The notes beneath the pieces were generated by a model. The model ran no database searches. It was not told the origin of the DNA and saw only the letters and a list, made by a program, of their open reading frames with translations. From the NCBI GenBank assembly GCA_014904845.1, contig MU119321.1:98756-162755 (forward strand): a DNA stretch of 64,000 bases, in the 5' to 3' direction. A program made the position numbers and the translations under genes. Shown in pieces: positions 55,071 to 64,000 of the stretch. The stretch comes from Acephala macrosclerotiorum (Eukaryota; Ascomycota; Leotiomycetes; Helotiales; Mollisiaceae). Each line of letters opens with the position of its first letter. Position 1 is the first letter of the stretch.

Positions 55071-56424
55071 AAAGAGTGAAAGGCCCAGATCGAGACGGAG
55101 CTGGATGCTGATGTTTCATCCATCTTAGAGGAAAGCTTTTTTCTTTATAGCAAAGTCCAGATGTTTTGACTGAACCCATTCCATGGTACTGTGGATGGAG
55201 ATCTCCCTGAAAGCCTGCACTAGATCCGAGGTATTGCGAAGGGGAGATCACCATAGAAGCCAGCACTAAAAGTGGCTTGGATCCGAATCCGAATTCTAGC
55301 ATGGTTTTTCCGAATACAATCCGAGGCGATCGCCAGTAGAGGCTTCGCCTTCCAGGTGAAGAAATCTCCGATCTCTCTCATGCATCCAGGAACATGTCGG
55401 TATACTCTCGAGTATTCTTTCGAGAAGACTGGACGTTGTACGGAAGTTCGGACGATGGGTGAAACATTGCGACAATCTAGAAGTGCCTGTTGTACTGAAG
55501 TTTAAATGGGAGAAGGTGGTTCGTCATGTATCACCACCAACTCGTCAATTTATCGAGGCTCTAATGCCGACTCTGTGTACTATTGGAAGAACATCTTCAA
55601 TGCCGAAGATGAAGTGGCTACCGGTAGTCAATGTCATTACTAGGGAACTTGCGATGTCGCATTCTCGTATTTTCTTTCGTATTCGTACTCGCACCTGGCA
55701 CCGCTAAAAACGACCCCGCTGAGGAGTACTCGCTATCTGGTACTGTACATGGCGCAGCCCAAAGTTTGAGAGACCTTCGAGCTTACGTTCCATATTTCAG
55801 GGCTTATTGGTCTACTTGGGCCTCGCCGACATGTACTGGGAAGCATTCTTATCATACCGCGGCCTGTGGGGAGTGTGGGTGGTCAAGTTGATCGCTGAAA
55901 GGCTACTACTGTTCTTCGCCTGCATAAACCTGCGATGTTTTAAGGCGACAAAGTTCCTAGTACTCTCGCTTTCGTTTATGATATAGAGCACTTCAATCAC
56001 TGCTTCACGGCTAATGACAAAGCACACCTTGAATTGGGATGCAATCACAAAGTGTGCGAAGCTGGGTACAAAAAAAAAAAGGCTACATTAATTGCTCAAG
56101 ATTCTAACACAGGGCTTTCCACCAGCGCCAATAAAGACTGTCAAGCTACCGTCGATTGCTCGAGATCCTGATATAAGAACTTCCACCCACGCCAATATGG
56201 ATTGTCCGGCCACCGTTGATTGCTCGAGATTCTAAAACAAGAGCTTCAGGAAGGGGTGGGTGTCCAAGCCACCGTACCCATAAAGTTGTCGAAGAAAAGA
56301 GACATAAGAAAGCCAGCAGTTCACCACCACGAATTGAACGATACGTATTAAAAGGGAAAAGGCAAGCAAAGACGATAAACCTGCTCAAAGCCCTTCTCGT
56401 TGACCAAAATACCAGTGGTATAGA
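55071..56424. other. Gap with one unassigned open frame
   Basis: The left part is the promoter of the oxidase relic (TATA-like CTATAAAG near 55150 on the minus strand). A + frame at 55459-55707 (CDNLEVPVVLKFKWEKVVRH, RQFIEALMPTLCTIG) looks protein-like but is unassigned. An A10 run is near 56070. At 56078-56240 a short segment (GATTGCTCGAGAT..CCACC..CGCCAATA) is repeated three times imperfectly. Confidence 0.4.
56078..56250. repeat. Imperfect tandem repeat, about 70-bp unit, three copies
   Basis: The order ATTGCTCGAGAT/ATTGCTCAAGAT, then a TAAxA tract, then CTTCCACCx(A/C)CGCCAATA, then TGTCxxGC(C/T)ACCGT occurs with spacing of about 65-70 bp starting near 56088, 56154 and 56218. Copies differ mainly by transitions. 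Confidence 0.5.
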
Positions 56425-57769
56425 TCACGCAGCCGAGCCAGTGGCATATGACGAGCCAGTAGAAGGAATAGTTACCACATTATACTCAAGCTCCGTTCTG
56501 AGGGTCTTCCATTTCTCGGGAAGGTTCAGTGGTGGTGACTTTAGGTCGTCGCTGACGAACTTGACTTCGATCTTCTCCCATACAGGGTCTGCGAGATCCC
56601 GCTTCTCCGCGGGGCTCATTCCCTCCTTGAACGGATAGTGTACAATATCGTAGACCTCTATAGTCCAGGTGAGGATGTCGACTTTTTCTTGGAGTGGAAT
56701 AATCTTCGCTTTGATACCGGGGAGTTTGTTGCGGGTATCCTTCTTTCCCCCCTTCTCAAATTCGTTTCTCTGGTTTACATATGTCTTGAGTTCGCTTTCA
56801 TATCTTGTAAGAGCATTCTGCAACTCCATCTTCGCTTCATCTGATGTATTAATTAATACTTTGCGAGAACTTATCGAGCTTGATACGACGTACCTGAGTG
56901 ACCACCTGGACGCGGAAGAGTTATTCCTGGCCTGCTATCCACCATCAAGCAAGGTACGCTCAGGATGTTTTCCTTCTGAATAGATCGAGCGCCAATGATA
57001 AGGTCACAATGCGAAGTTGCCGATATAAGAAAGCGCATATCGCGAAAGACGCGAGTGCTGCTCTTGTGGTACCATGTCAAATGAACAACACCTTGTGGTA
57101 TGTGTGAGGCTCCAGTGATGCCAGTGCCGCCCCGTTCTTCTTCTTTGCTCAAGTTCTCGAAGCTTGATGCGGGAAGCTCAAGCACGTTTTCCACAAATTC
57201 TCGCGATATAATATTGCCTTGCATGTTGCCCGTGTCGAGGGTGCATTTAGCTATCTTGATGATAGGACGCTTGTCTGCGTCCTGTCGGTTTGATACAACG
57301 TTGACAGGTAGAATCCATGGTGAGGGCCATAATGAAGGGTTGAGGTCATTCTATGTGGAGTCTTGGTCAGCCTTGCTCAATAGCACAATAGGTCGCTATG
57401 ATTAGGAAGAGAATGTCTTGTCTATGATTGAAGTGAAACTTCACCAAGTCATGCGATAAGTTAACATACCTCAGGCTTAGAAAAGGTCATAGGCTGCACA
57501 TGCTTCTTGCGCATCTTCGGCTGTTGGCTTTTTAAGACGTCGATGCAGAATAGTCCGCGAAGACGATCGCCAAAAGCAGACTTCTGAGGGCGGCAGGCAA
57601 TGACTTGGCAGGTATCGTCGGATTTCGTTGACGGTTCAATCAAAGTTGACCAGCGGCCGTTTGAGGCCAAGCCCATCCTGTCGGGAATGCGCGCAGGCAC
57701 GGCCCGTTGCGTACTATAATTTTGGATTAGCTGACGAGTAGTGAGAACAGAATGGCACTTGTTTCCCAC
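56425..57769 (-). CDS. Retropepsin-fold aspartic-protease-like protein, N-terminus uncertain
   Basis: Minus-strand exons 57769-57470, 57350-56894 and 56840-56425; introns 119 and 53 nt; phases fit. Exon 2 carries KIAKCTLDTGNMQGNIISRE, where DTG is the single active-site triad of retropepsin-like proteins. FRDMRFLISATSHCDLIIGA follows, where the hydrophobic-Gly flap/core is expected. Exon 3 is Lys/Glu-rich and helical (probable coiled coil ELQNALTRYESELKTYVNQR), then DPVWEKIEVKFVSDDLKSPP. The family occurs as single-domain host genes in fungi, probably derived from retroelements. No ATG opens exon 1. The first in-frame ATG is at 57676, but coding-like sequence continues upstream past a TGA. 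Either an upstream exon is missed or the 5' part is broken. Confidence 0.6.
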
Positions 57770-58170
57770 TCAATTCGCGTGCCTTTTGGTGATATCGGCT
57801 CGGGACGGAGCGTTCTTTGCTTGGTGTGGGGCAACTTGCCTGAAACTTCGTTCTACCTGGGCAAAGGCTTTACTTATACCGTGGAACGCGGGGTTTCTGC
57901 CCGGAGGAAGATTAGATAGCCCTCCGCCTGACTCTGACAAATGCTCAGGTTGAGCCGCAGTCGTGTCTTATCACAAGACGCCCTCTTGTGGAAACCTCAA
58001 TTTGGCTGCGCGTCCGTTCTCTGTGGTTGCACAAATTTAATGTGTCCAGGGTACTTTCCGTCGCAGTAAGGGCACGTGGGCACTTTACCTACTTCGCCAT
58101 TTGCACAATTTGCACAAGGCAGATTCAGGGCGGTGTTGGCGATGGCGATAGATGTGGTTATGGGTGTGGT
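57770..58170 (-). pseudogene. Probable broken 5' part of the retropepsin-like gene, with CxxC motifs
   Basis: In the frame of exon 1, upstream of a TGA (57770-57772), the minus strand reads GGGLSNLPPGRNPAFHGISK and QVERSFRQVAPHQAKNAPSR. Further up, in another frame, it reads NLPCANCANGEVGKVPTCPY-CDGKYPGHIKFVQPQ, with two CxxC pairs spaced like a small zinc ribbon. A TGA and an unclear junction separate the two segments. CGA to TGA would explain the first stop. This may be the true N-terminus of the protein at 56.4-57.8 kb. Confidence 0.45.
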
Positions 58171-59896
58171 GATTCACCCGAGACGGAAGGTGGTCAGCTT
58201 GAGGGGTGAGGAACGGGTTCTTCCTGTTTCGTCCCGTTTCAGGCGACGCCACTCCGAAATCAAATATCAGCTCAGAAGCAGAGTTGAGATATTCTACAGC
58301 TCACCTTATATATATCACTCTTCGGTGACTCTTGGCCCTCGACGACACGTACTAGGAGGCATTCTGATTATGCTGTTGGGCCCAGCTAGGATAGGGAAGC
58401 TGGCGGTCGCATGGCCATGGCCAAAAGTTGGCCGCGGACGGCCACTGCTGCCGTACGAACCAGTCATCAAGCCAGTGTGAAAAGTAGCAACACTGTTCCC
58501 AAGCGAGAGCAATGTTTGAATTCTAAAGAATCAAAGTCGGTCCTTCGTCTCTTTTCGCACTCCTAGAGAAGAGAGTGAAGGCAAGGCCAGTGGCATCTGC
58601 GTTTTCATATTTGAGATACTCGGTCGCAGTCTGAGCAGGCAACCGTCCCGTGAGGCCCGGCGCAAGTGATGCTTTCAGCTGAGGGGCTCTCTTTGCCCAC
58701 CCTTTTGGTGACATGCATAGAGGTTGCAGCGTCTGACGGAGCGCGAACGAAATACCAAGTAATTGATGATTAGGTTAATAATTCGTGGCTGACGAGGTTT
58801 TTGAGTAATTCTGAAATCGGCATTGCCTAATTTATTGAATCCACTACATCTTCCAACACCTAAAGTGGTGCTATGGTGGTAATGTAGGATCAGAGCGAGA
58901 AGTTTTGACTTCAAATTGCAATTATTGCGCATTATCTCTGGGCGAATAATTATTAGCGATCCAACGGCCAAAAGAGCAGGCGCCAGGCACCCCTCTACCA
59001 GCCGATCAAAACCAGCATATCTTCCATTTTTTCCCTCAGTTTCGTTAGGTTGTCACTGTGAAGCATATCTCCTCTTCTTTGGTATCTATCTATGATTAGC
59101 TCTCTTTGTGAGGCGAACCAGTGTGGTAGTGTTGTAGAGCCTCGCATGATGAATGCATTCCATCATGGAGATTTTGCCACGTCACCATTTCTTGCACCTC
59201 TTAGCAGTGGGATGTCGTGCCAGTGCATTAGAGTGAATCGAATAGCATTTCAAATCGCCCACACCAGATGCAGTCGAAAAAACGCATCTCATCGTTTCAG
59301 TGCCATTCGCTGTTTCCGAGTGTCCGAAGTTTGCTTAAATCACACGATTGCAAAATTCACGCAATTGTTACAGCTTTCGATGCTTCTAGAGTCTGTTCAA
59401 GAAGATTGTATTTCGGCTTGCGTCCAATGATACAAATAGTAATCACATCACTTAACATGGGTTCTTGGTTCTATACATGAAACTGTGTCTCAGCTTCACA
59501 ACTGCCCGTAGGGAGGGGAGGAAATTATCGGTTGTTCATAACAGGCAAATCGAAGCTCATTTCACTATGATAGGCTGGAATTTTCTATATCACTCACAGA
59601 CACAGCCCTCCACTGAAAGTGGGTCGGTGGTTTTCTCACTCACCCGATTGCATATGCGGGGAATGTTATCCAATACACAGATGAGGCTTGTAAACCCTGT
59701 CTGCCCTCGGGTAACATGGCAGATAAGTCAACCTGATGCTTGCGGCTTAGACGACGAAGTGATGTTGAGGAGTTGAGGCTCCCACTTTTCCATTTCAGCT
59801 CGATTTCATCAAGGGAAGAGATCAATTGACTTTTCATGTACAAAATCGTTGAGAAACATATCTGCATCTCTATCCCTCCAGCAACTCAGCGTCAAA
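58171..59896. other. 1.7-kb gap, no gene recognised
   Basis: Frames up to about 130 codons occur on both strands, without recognisable motifs. The CT-rich stretch before 59897 is the promoter of the DUF6594 gene. Confidence 0.4.
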
Positions 59897-61323
59897 ATGG
59901 ACCTTCTAGTGCCGCAAATGAGTAGCCCTCAAGCACCTGCAAGTCCATCCTCGATTTCTGAAACAACCCAAGTTTCAACATCTCCCACAACCAGCGGCTG
60001 TCTTCACTGCAAAAGTCTGGACCCAGATCTAAAGGAAGATTTTAATCGACCGCTACACGGCTGGCCAGAGCTTGCTAAAACGATCGAACAATACCCTGAT
60101 TTCGAAGCATTTCCAACATTCAGGGATCTGAACATCAAAAGCTTGCTCTATTATCAATGCCAACTTAACAAGATGAGAGCTGAACTCCACGAACTCGAGT
60201 GGGAGGACCACCGCGATAGTCAATGCCCAGAAGCTCGGGATTTCAATTCAAGAGTAGATTTTCTAATAACCTCCGCTAGTTATCCGAAGGAAGACGTAGC
60301 ACGAGAACAGATAGACTTGATTGAAAGGATCAGGGTGGTCTTGGAAAAATATAGTATGTAAACTAGAAGAGCTTTGGGAATAGTTGCTAACTGAATTTGT
60401 GTCCCCTTAAAAGATTCTGCTCTGCTACAATACTCAGAAATCAATGCGCTTCCAAGAGCCGATAGCCTCAACGTCAGCAGTCTTCGTCACTGGCTGACGG
60501 ATCCTAGTCAAGGCAAACCGCAGATATCAGGCCCTGGAGCTACTAGCTGGGGTGAATTAAATCAAGAACCTCATCCGTCATTGAGTTTTCTTTCGCAATT
60601 CCTACACCTCTTCGACTTCCGCAGTCATAATAAGGATGGAATGAAATTGGACTTAGTTGTGCCCAGGAAATACGAGAAAGTGGACGGCCTTACCTTGTGG
60701 GTTGCCCACAAATGGATTCCGTTCTGGCAGAATCTTCCTCATTTTCCTCGTTGGTCTTCCAAACACCGCAAGCCGAGTTTAAGTCAGAGCAACACTTGCC
60801 CTTTACACGACATAGAAAATACATCCAGCGCGGAGAGGGAGAAAGGAGTGCCCGGTCGCAAGAGTCTCCGGCGCAAGATTTCGCAGATGTTCCAACCATC
60901 AAAGCCGTGCGAACCCGAAAACAGCGACACTGCCATAATGCCGACTCTCGACACATACTCAATGAGTGCCATGTTGCGCTTCACTTCTTTCGTCGCAACT
61001 GTCGTGGCTTGCCTCCTCCCTACTGTCGCTATATCGGTGCTTTCTACTGTACACACAACAGCCAAGCTCCTCGGCTACATCGCGCTGTTCACTTCTATAT
61101 TCGCTATGGGTCTGATGGGTCTGACAGACTCGGGGACATCGAGGACGGAAATCTTCACTGCTACTGCGGCGTAAGCGCTTTTCTCAGAAGATCTACGTCG
61201 AAATTATTGGATGCTAATATTTTGCGCAGATTCTCGGCAGTTCTGGTTGTCTTTGTTCAGAATCAAAGCGGTGTGTCAACGACGACATATATCAATGCTG
61301 CTGCAAACGGGACAAACACTTGA
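59897..61323 (+). CDS. DUF6594 membrane protein, 435 aa
   Basis: Exons 59897-60353, 60414-61170 and 61230-61323; introns of 60 and 59 nt with TTGCTAAC and TGCTAAT branch sites; phases fit and the last exon ends with TGA at 61321-61323. The N-terminal region is Ser/Pro-rich with a CLHC pair. The DUF6594 domain begins at HGWPELAKTIEQYPDFEAFP, then FRDLNIKSLLYYQCQLNKMR and LQYSEINALPRADSLNVSSL, and ends with the three hydrophobic helices typical of the family: FVATVVACLLPTVAISVLST, LLGYIALFTSIFAMGLMGLT, and AFSAVLVVFVQ completed by the last exon. SRTEIFTATAA between helices 2 and 3 is a recurring motif of the family. A Lys/Arg-rich insert of ~60 residues precedes helix 1. Function unknown; presumably an endomembrane protein. 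It lies only ~300 bp from the AT-rich block, yet is intact. Confidence 0.85.
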
Positions 61324-61640
61324 CGTAGATTGAGGGATAGGTTCTTGTGATATAGTGATACCCTTCGAGGGATTGGAGTTCCCTATTTAGCGCGGAGTCT
61401 GCTTAGCGTTGCGAATTTGGTTGCAGTCACCGCCGTCCTCATGGGCTACGGTTTGAAACATGGCGTTCTTCGGCGACGATTATGTTCGAGAAAGTCCCAA
61501 AGAAGTCTATTTTGAAAAGTACAGATCAAGGAGTTCTTGTAAGTAGCGACTGGACTAGGGGGATTTACTGGAGGATCCTATTAGCAGTTTCGACGCTCCA
61601 AGTTTTATGTTGTAATATTTGCCTTGACCACTTTCAATTC
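61324..61640. other. Transition from gene DNA to the AT-rich block
   Basis: About 300 bp of normal composition after the DUF6594 stop codon, without recognised coding content. Composition changes sharply at about 61.63-61.65 kb. Confidence 0.5.
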
Positions 61641-62079
61641 AATTAGTAAAATTTTCAAAGTATACTATAAAGGCCTCGGTCAAAACTAACAAGCTTATAA
61701 AACGTGATAATTTGGTTTTTAACTCTTTGCCAAGGCGTAATTACTTTATTAAAACACTTGATCCGGGTATTACAAATCGATCAAATGCATTTTTCCGTTG
61801 AAATTGTTATTTGAAGTTCAAATTCGTAAGCTTTTTCGAAAATTAATAAGTTTTATCAAAATAAATAACGCGATTTTTTAATATTTTATTAAATATAAAA
61901 ATAAAAAATATATTAATTGATTAAATATTATTTATTTAATTTTATATATTTGATAAAAATCGTAAATTAATTTTTTATTTATTTAAAATAATTATTTTTA
62001 ACGAAATTTAAAAATAAAATATTATAATAATATAAATAATAAATATATTTTTTTTAAAATAAATAATTATATATTATAA

Positions 62080-62199
62080 TAAAATAATATTATCGATTCG
62101 TATTTAAATTAATTTAATACGTAATTTAATTATAAATATAAAAAATTTAATATTTTATAATTTTAATAAAATAATCGAATATTATATTATTTATTTATA
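62080..62199. repeat. 120-bp direct repeat in the AT-rich block (copy 1)
   Basis: Same length and nearly identical to 62911-63030 (six substitutions by my count). Two pairs of differences are CG in this copy versus TA in the other. Confidence 0.75.
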
Positions 62200-62303
62200 T
62201 TAAAACTTTATATAAAAGCGATTAATAATTCGAAAAATCGTTATAATTTTTAATATTTTAATTTGATTTATAAATAAATTAATAATATTATTATAATTTT
62301 ATT

Positions 62304-62370
62304 TTCGATTTATTCGATTTATTCGATTTATTCGATTTATTCGATTTTACGATTTTACGATTTTATAAAA
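62304..62370. repeat. Short tandem repeat TTCGATTTA
   Basis: Four exact copies of the 9-mer TTCGATTTA followed by a variant copy and then ACGATTTT units. Each unit keeps its CpG. Confidence 0.8.
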
Positions 62371-62910
62371 TTTTTAATTTTATAATAATTTCTATTTTTT
62401 TTAAAAAAGAAATTTTTAATTAATTTATAATTTTTTAATTAATTTATTCAAATTTATAAAATTAATATATTAATTATTATATTTTTATTTTAAAAATTGT
62501 TTTATATAATTCGCATTTTATAATTTAATTTTTTAATTTTTTTTATTTTTTTTTCGATTTAAGTTTACGATTTATTTTCCGATTTATCGTTTTTTAAATA
62601 TTTAAATTTTTTTATTTTACGAGTATTTTAATATATATTTATATTATTATTGATATTATAAAAAAAAAAAATTTAAATTTAATAAAAAGTTTTAAAAAAT
62701 ATAAAAATATTATAAATTAAATATATTAATTTAATTAAAATAATTTATAAAATTAAAATATTAATTTTAAATAAATTTTTATTAAATAAATTTTATTAAT
62801 TATTAATTATAAAATAAAAATCCTTTTAAAAATACGAATATAATATTTTTAATTAAATAAAAAAATTATAAATATTTAAAACGAATATTATATAAAAAAA
62901 ACAATTATAA

Positions 62911-63030
62911 TAAAATAATATTATTAATTCGTATTTAAATTTATTTAATACGTTATTTAATTATAAATATAAAAAATTTAATATTTTATAATTTTAATAA
63001 AATAATTAAATATTATATTATTTATTTATA
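62911..63030. repeat. 120-bp direct repeat in the AT-rich block (copy 2)
   Basis: Partner of 62080-62199, offset 831 bp, same orientation. It shows that the block contains duplicated sequence, a precondition for RIP. Confidence 0.75.
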
Positions 63031-64000
63031 ATCGACGAAAATAAATATCATATATTAATATTAAATTTTTTTTTATTATTTAAATTTTATTTATTATAAA
63101 TATATTATAATAATTATTATTTAATTATGATATTATTTATTATTAATATTAAAATTTTTTTTTAATTTATTTATTAATTAAAAAAACAAAAAAAAAAAAA
63201 CGATTAAAATTTTTTTAATAAATATAATAAAAATATTAAAATATTAAATAAAACGTAAAAAAAAACTATTTAATAAAATTATTATAAATAATAAAAAATA
63301 AAATTAAATATAATTTATAATATAATTTATAAAATTATTTAATATTTAAAAAAAATATTATCGTATATAATATTTTATTAATAAATTATTTATTAATATT
63401 TATAAATATAAAAAAATTTTAAGTTTTTTTTTGAATTTTAATTTATAAAATAATTTATATATTTTTAAAACGAAATTTATTATTTATATTCGATTTAATA
63501 TATATATATAATAAATAAATAAAATTTTTTAATTTCGTTTATTATTATTTTTAATAAAAAAAATTATAAATAATTAAATTCTAATTAAATATTTTAATTA
63601 TTTAATTAAATATTTACGAATTAATTTAAATAAATTTTATTATTATTTATTTTTTAAAAAAAAATTAAAAAAAAAATATATATTAAATTATATTTTTTAT
63701 TTTATATTTTTTTTAATTTTTTAATATTATTATTTTTCGTTTTTAAAAAGTTTAATATAGTTTTTTAATTAAAAAAATACGATTATATTAAAAAAAGAAA
63801 TTATATATTTAAATTAAAATAAATAATAAATTTAAAAATTTAAAATTATTATTTAAATTTTTAAAAATCGTAATTTTATTTTATTTTTTAAATTTTTTTA
63901 TCGAGTTATTTTAAAAAATTATAAAATTAATAAATATATAATTATAAAAATTTTATTTTATTATTATTAAATATAATATTTTATAATAAAAAATTAAAAA

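Larger units (their letters stand above)
61640..64000. repeat. AT-rich RIP-like block, runs off the window
   Basis: More than 2.3 kb of sequence that is overwhelmingly A and T, most extreme from about 61860 onwards. No reading frame, no recognisable transposon motif. Most of the remaining cytosines are in CpG (TCGATT, ACGAAT, TCGTAA). This is the expected end state of a repeat destroyed by RIP; it continues beyond the right edge. Pericentromeric or subtelomeric location is possible but not shown; no telomeric repeat is present. Confidence 0.85.

Noticed and set aside
61640..64000. AT-rich block as possible mitochondrial insertion or telomere
   Set aside because: No mitochondrial gene, tRNA or telomeric repeat is readable; the RIP-degraded repeat explanation fits better.

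Overview
The window is nuclear DNA of a filamentous ascomycete (Pezizomycotina, probably Leotiomycetes/Helotiales). Genes carry short introns (44-120 nt) with GT..CTAAC/CTGAC..AG signals. Product families include HET, 2EXR, DUF6594, F-box, GH115, berberine-bridge oxidases and fungal malic enzyme. A tRNA-Leu(AAG) has the expected short anticodon-loop intron. Extremely AT-rich blocks (30.5-30.8 kb and 61.6 kb to the end) have the look of repeat-induced point mutation (RIP). All gene models were built by hand from reading frames, splice signals and remembered family signatures; no database search was run.

Layout. 0-18.2 kb is mostly intact: a split tRNA-Leu, a 583-aa low-complexity protein (-), an 81-aa small protein (+), a mitochondrial malic enzyme (-) with two GC-AG introns, a divergently transcribed BuGZ/ZNF207-type zinc-finger gene (+), and a secreted GH115 alpha-glucuronidase (+). 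18.2-43.5 kb is a graveyard of accessory genes: decayed HET, a Ser/Thr-rich membrane protein, a beta-lactamase-family protein, a surface protein with VNG-type repeats, a multi-pass membrane protein, a DJ-1/PfpI protein, two F-box proteins, a 2EXR cluster and a berberine-bridge oxidase. It contains a Tc1/mariner element with its own nested retroposon-like insertion, and a hAT-type MITE inside an F-box gene. A 228-aa ADP-ribosyltransferase-like ORF is the only open long frame there.

44.0-48.9 kb is an intact island with a GRDP-like Gly/Cys-rich protein and a Ted1-type metallophosphoesterase. 49.4-55.1 kb holds three more 2EXR copies (one intact) and a second berberine-bridge oxidase with frame lesions. 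56.4-58.2 kb is a retropepsin-fold protein gene of uncertain N-terminus, and 59.9-61.3 kb an intact DUF6594 membrane protein. From about 61.64 kb the sequence drops abruptly into an AT-rich block in which the surviving cytosines sit mostly in CpG.

The main theme is a housekeeping/accessory mosaic. Conserved genes are intact, while nearly every member of an expanded family has one or a few premature stops that are mostly explained by C-to-T or G-to-A transitions (CAG/CAA/CGA/TGG to stop), plus frameshifts and internal deletions. I see no CRISPR-like array, operon or biosynthetic gene cluster. The most unusual signals are the CpG-sparing AT-rich block, the stop codon assembled across an intron, the nested transposon set with readable target-site duplications, and the two GC-AG introns of the malic enzyme gene.
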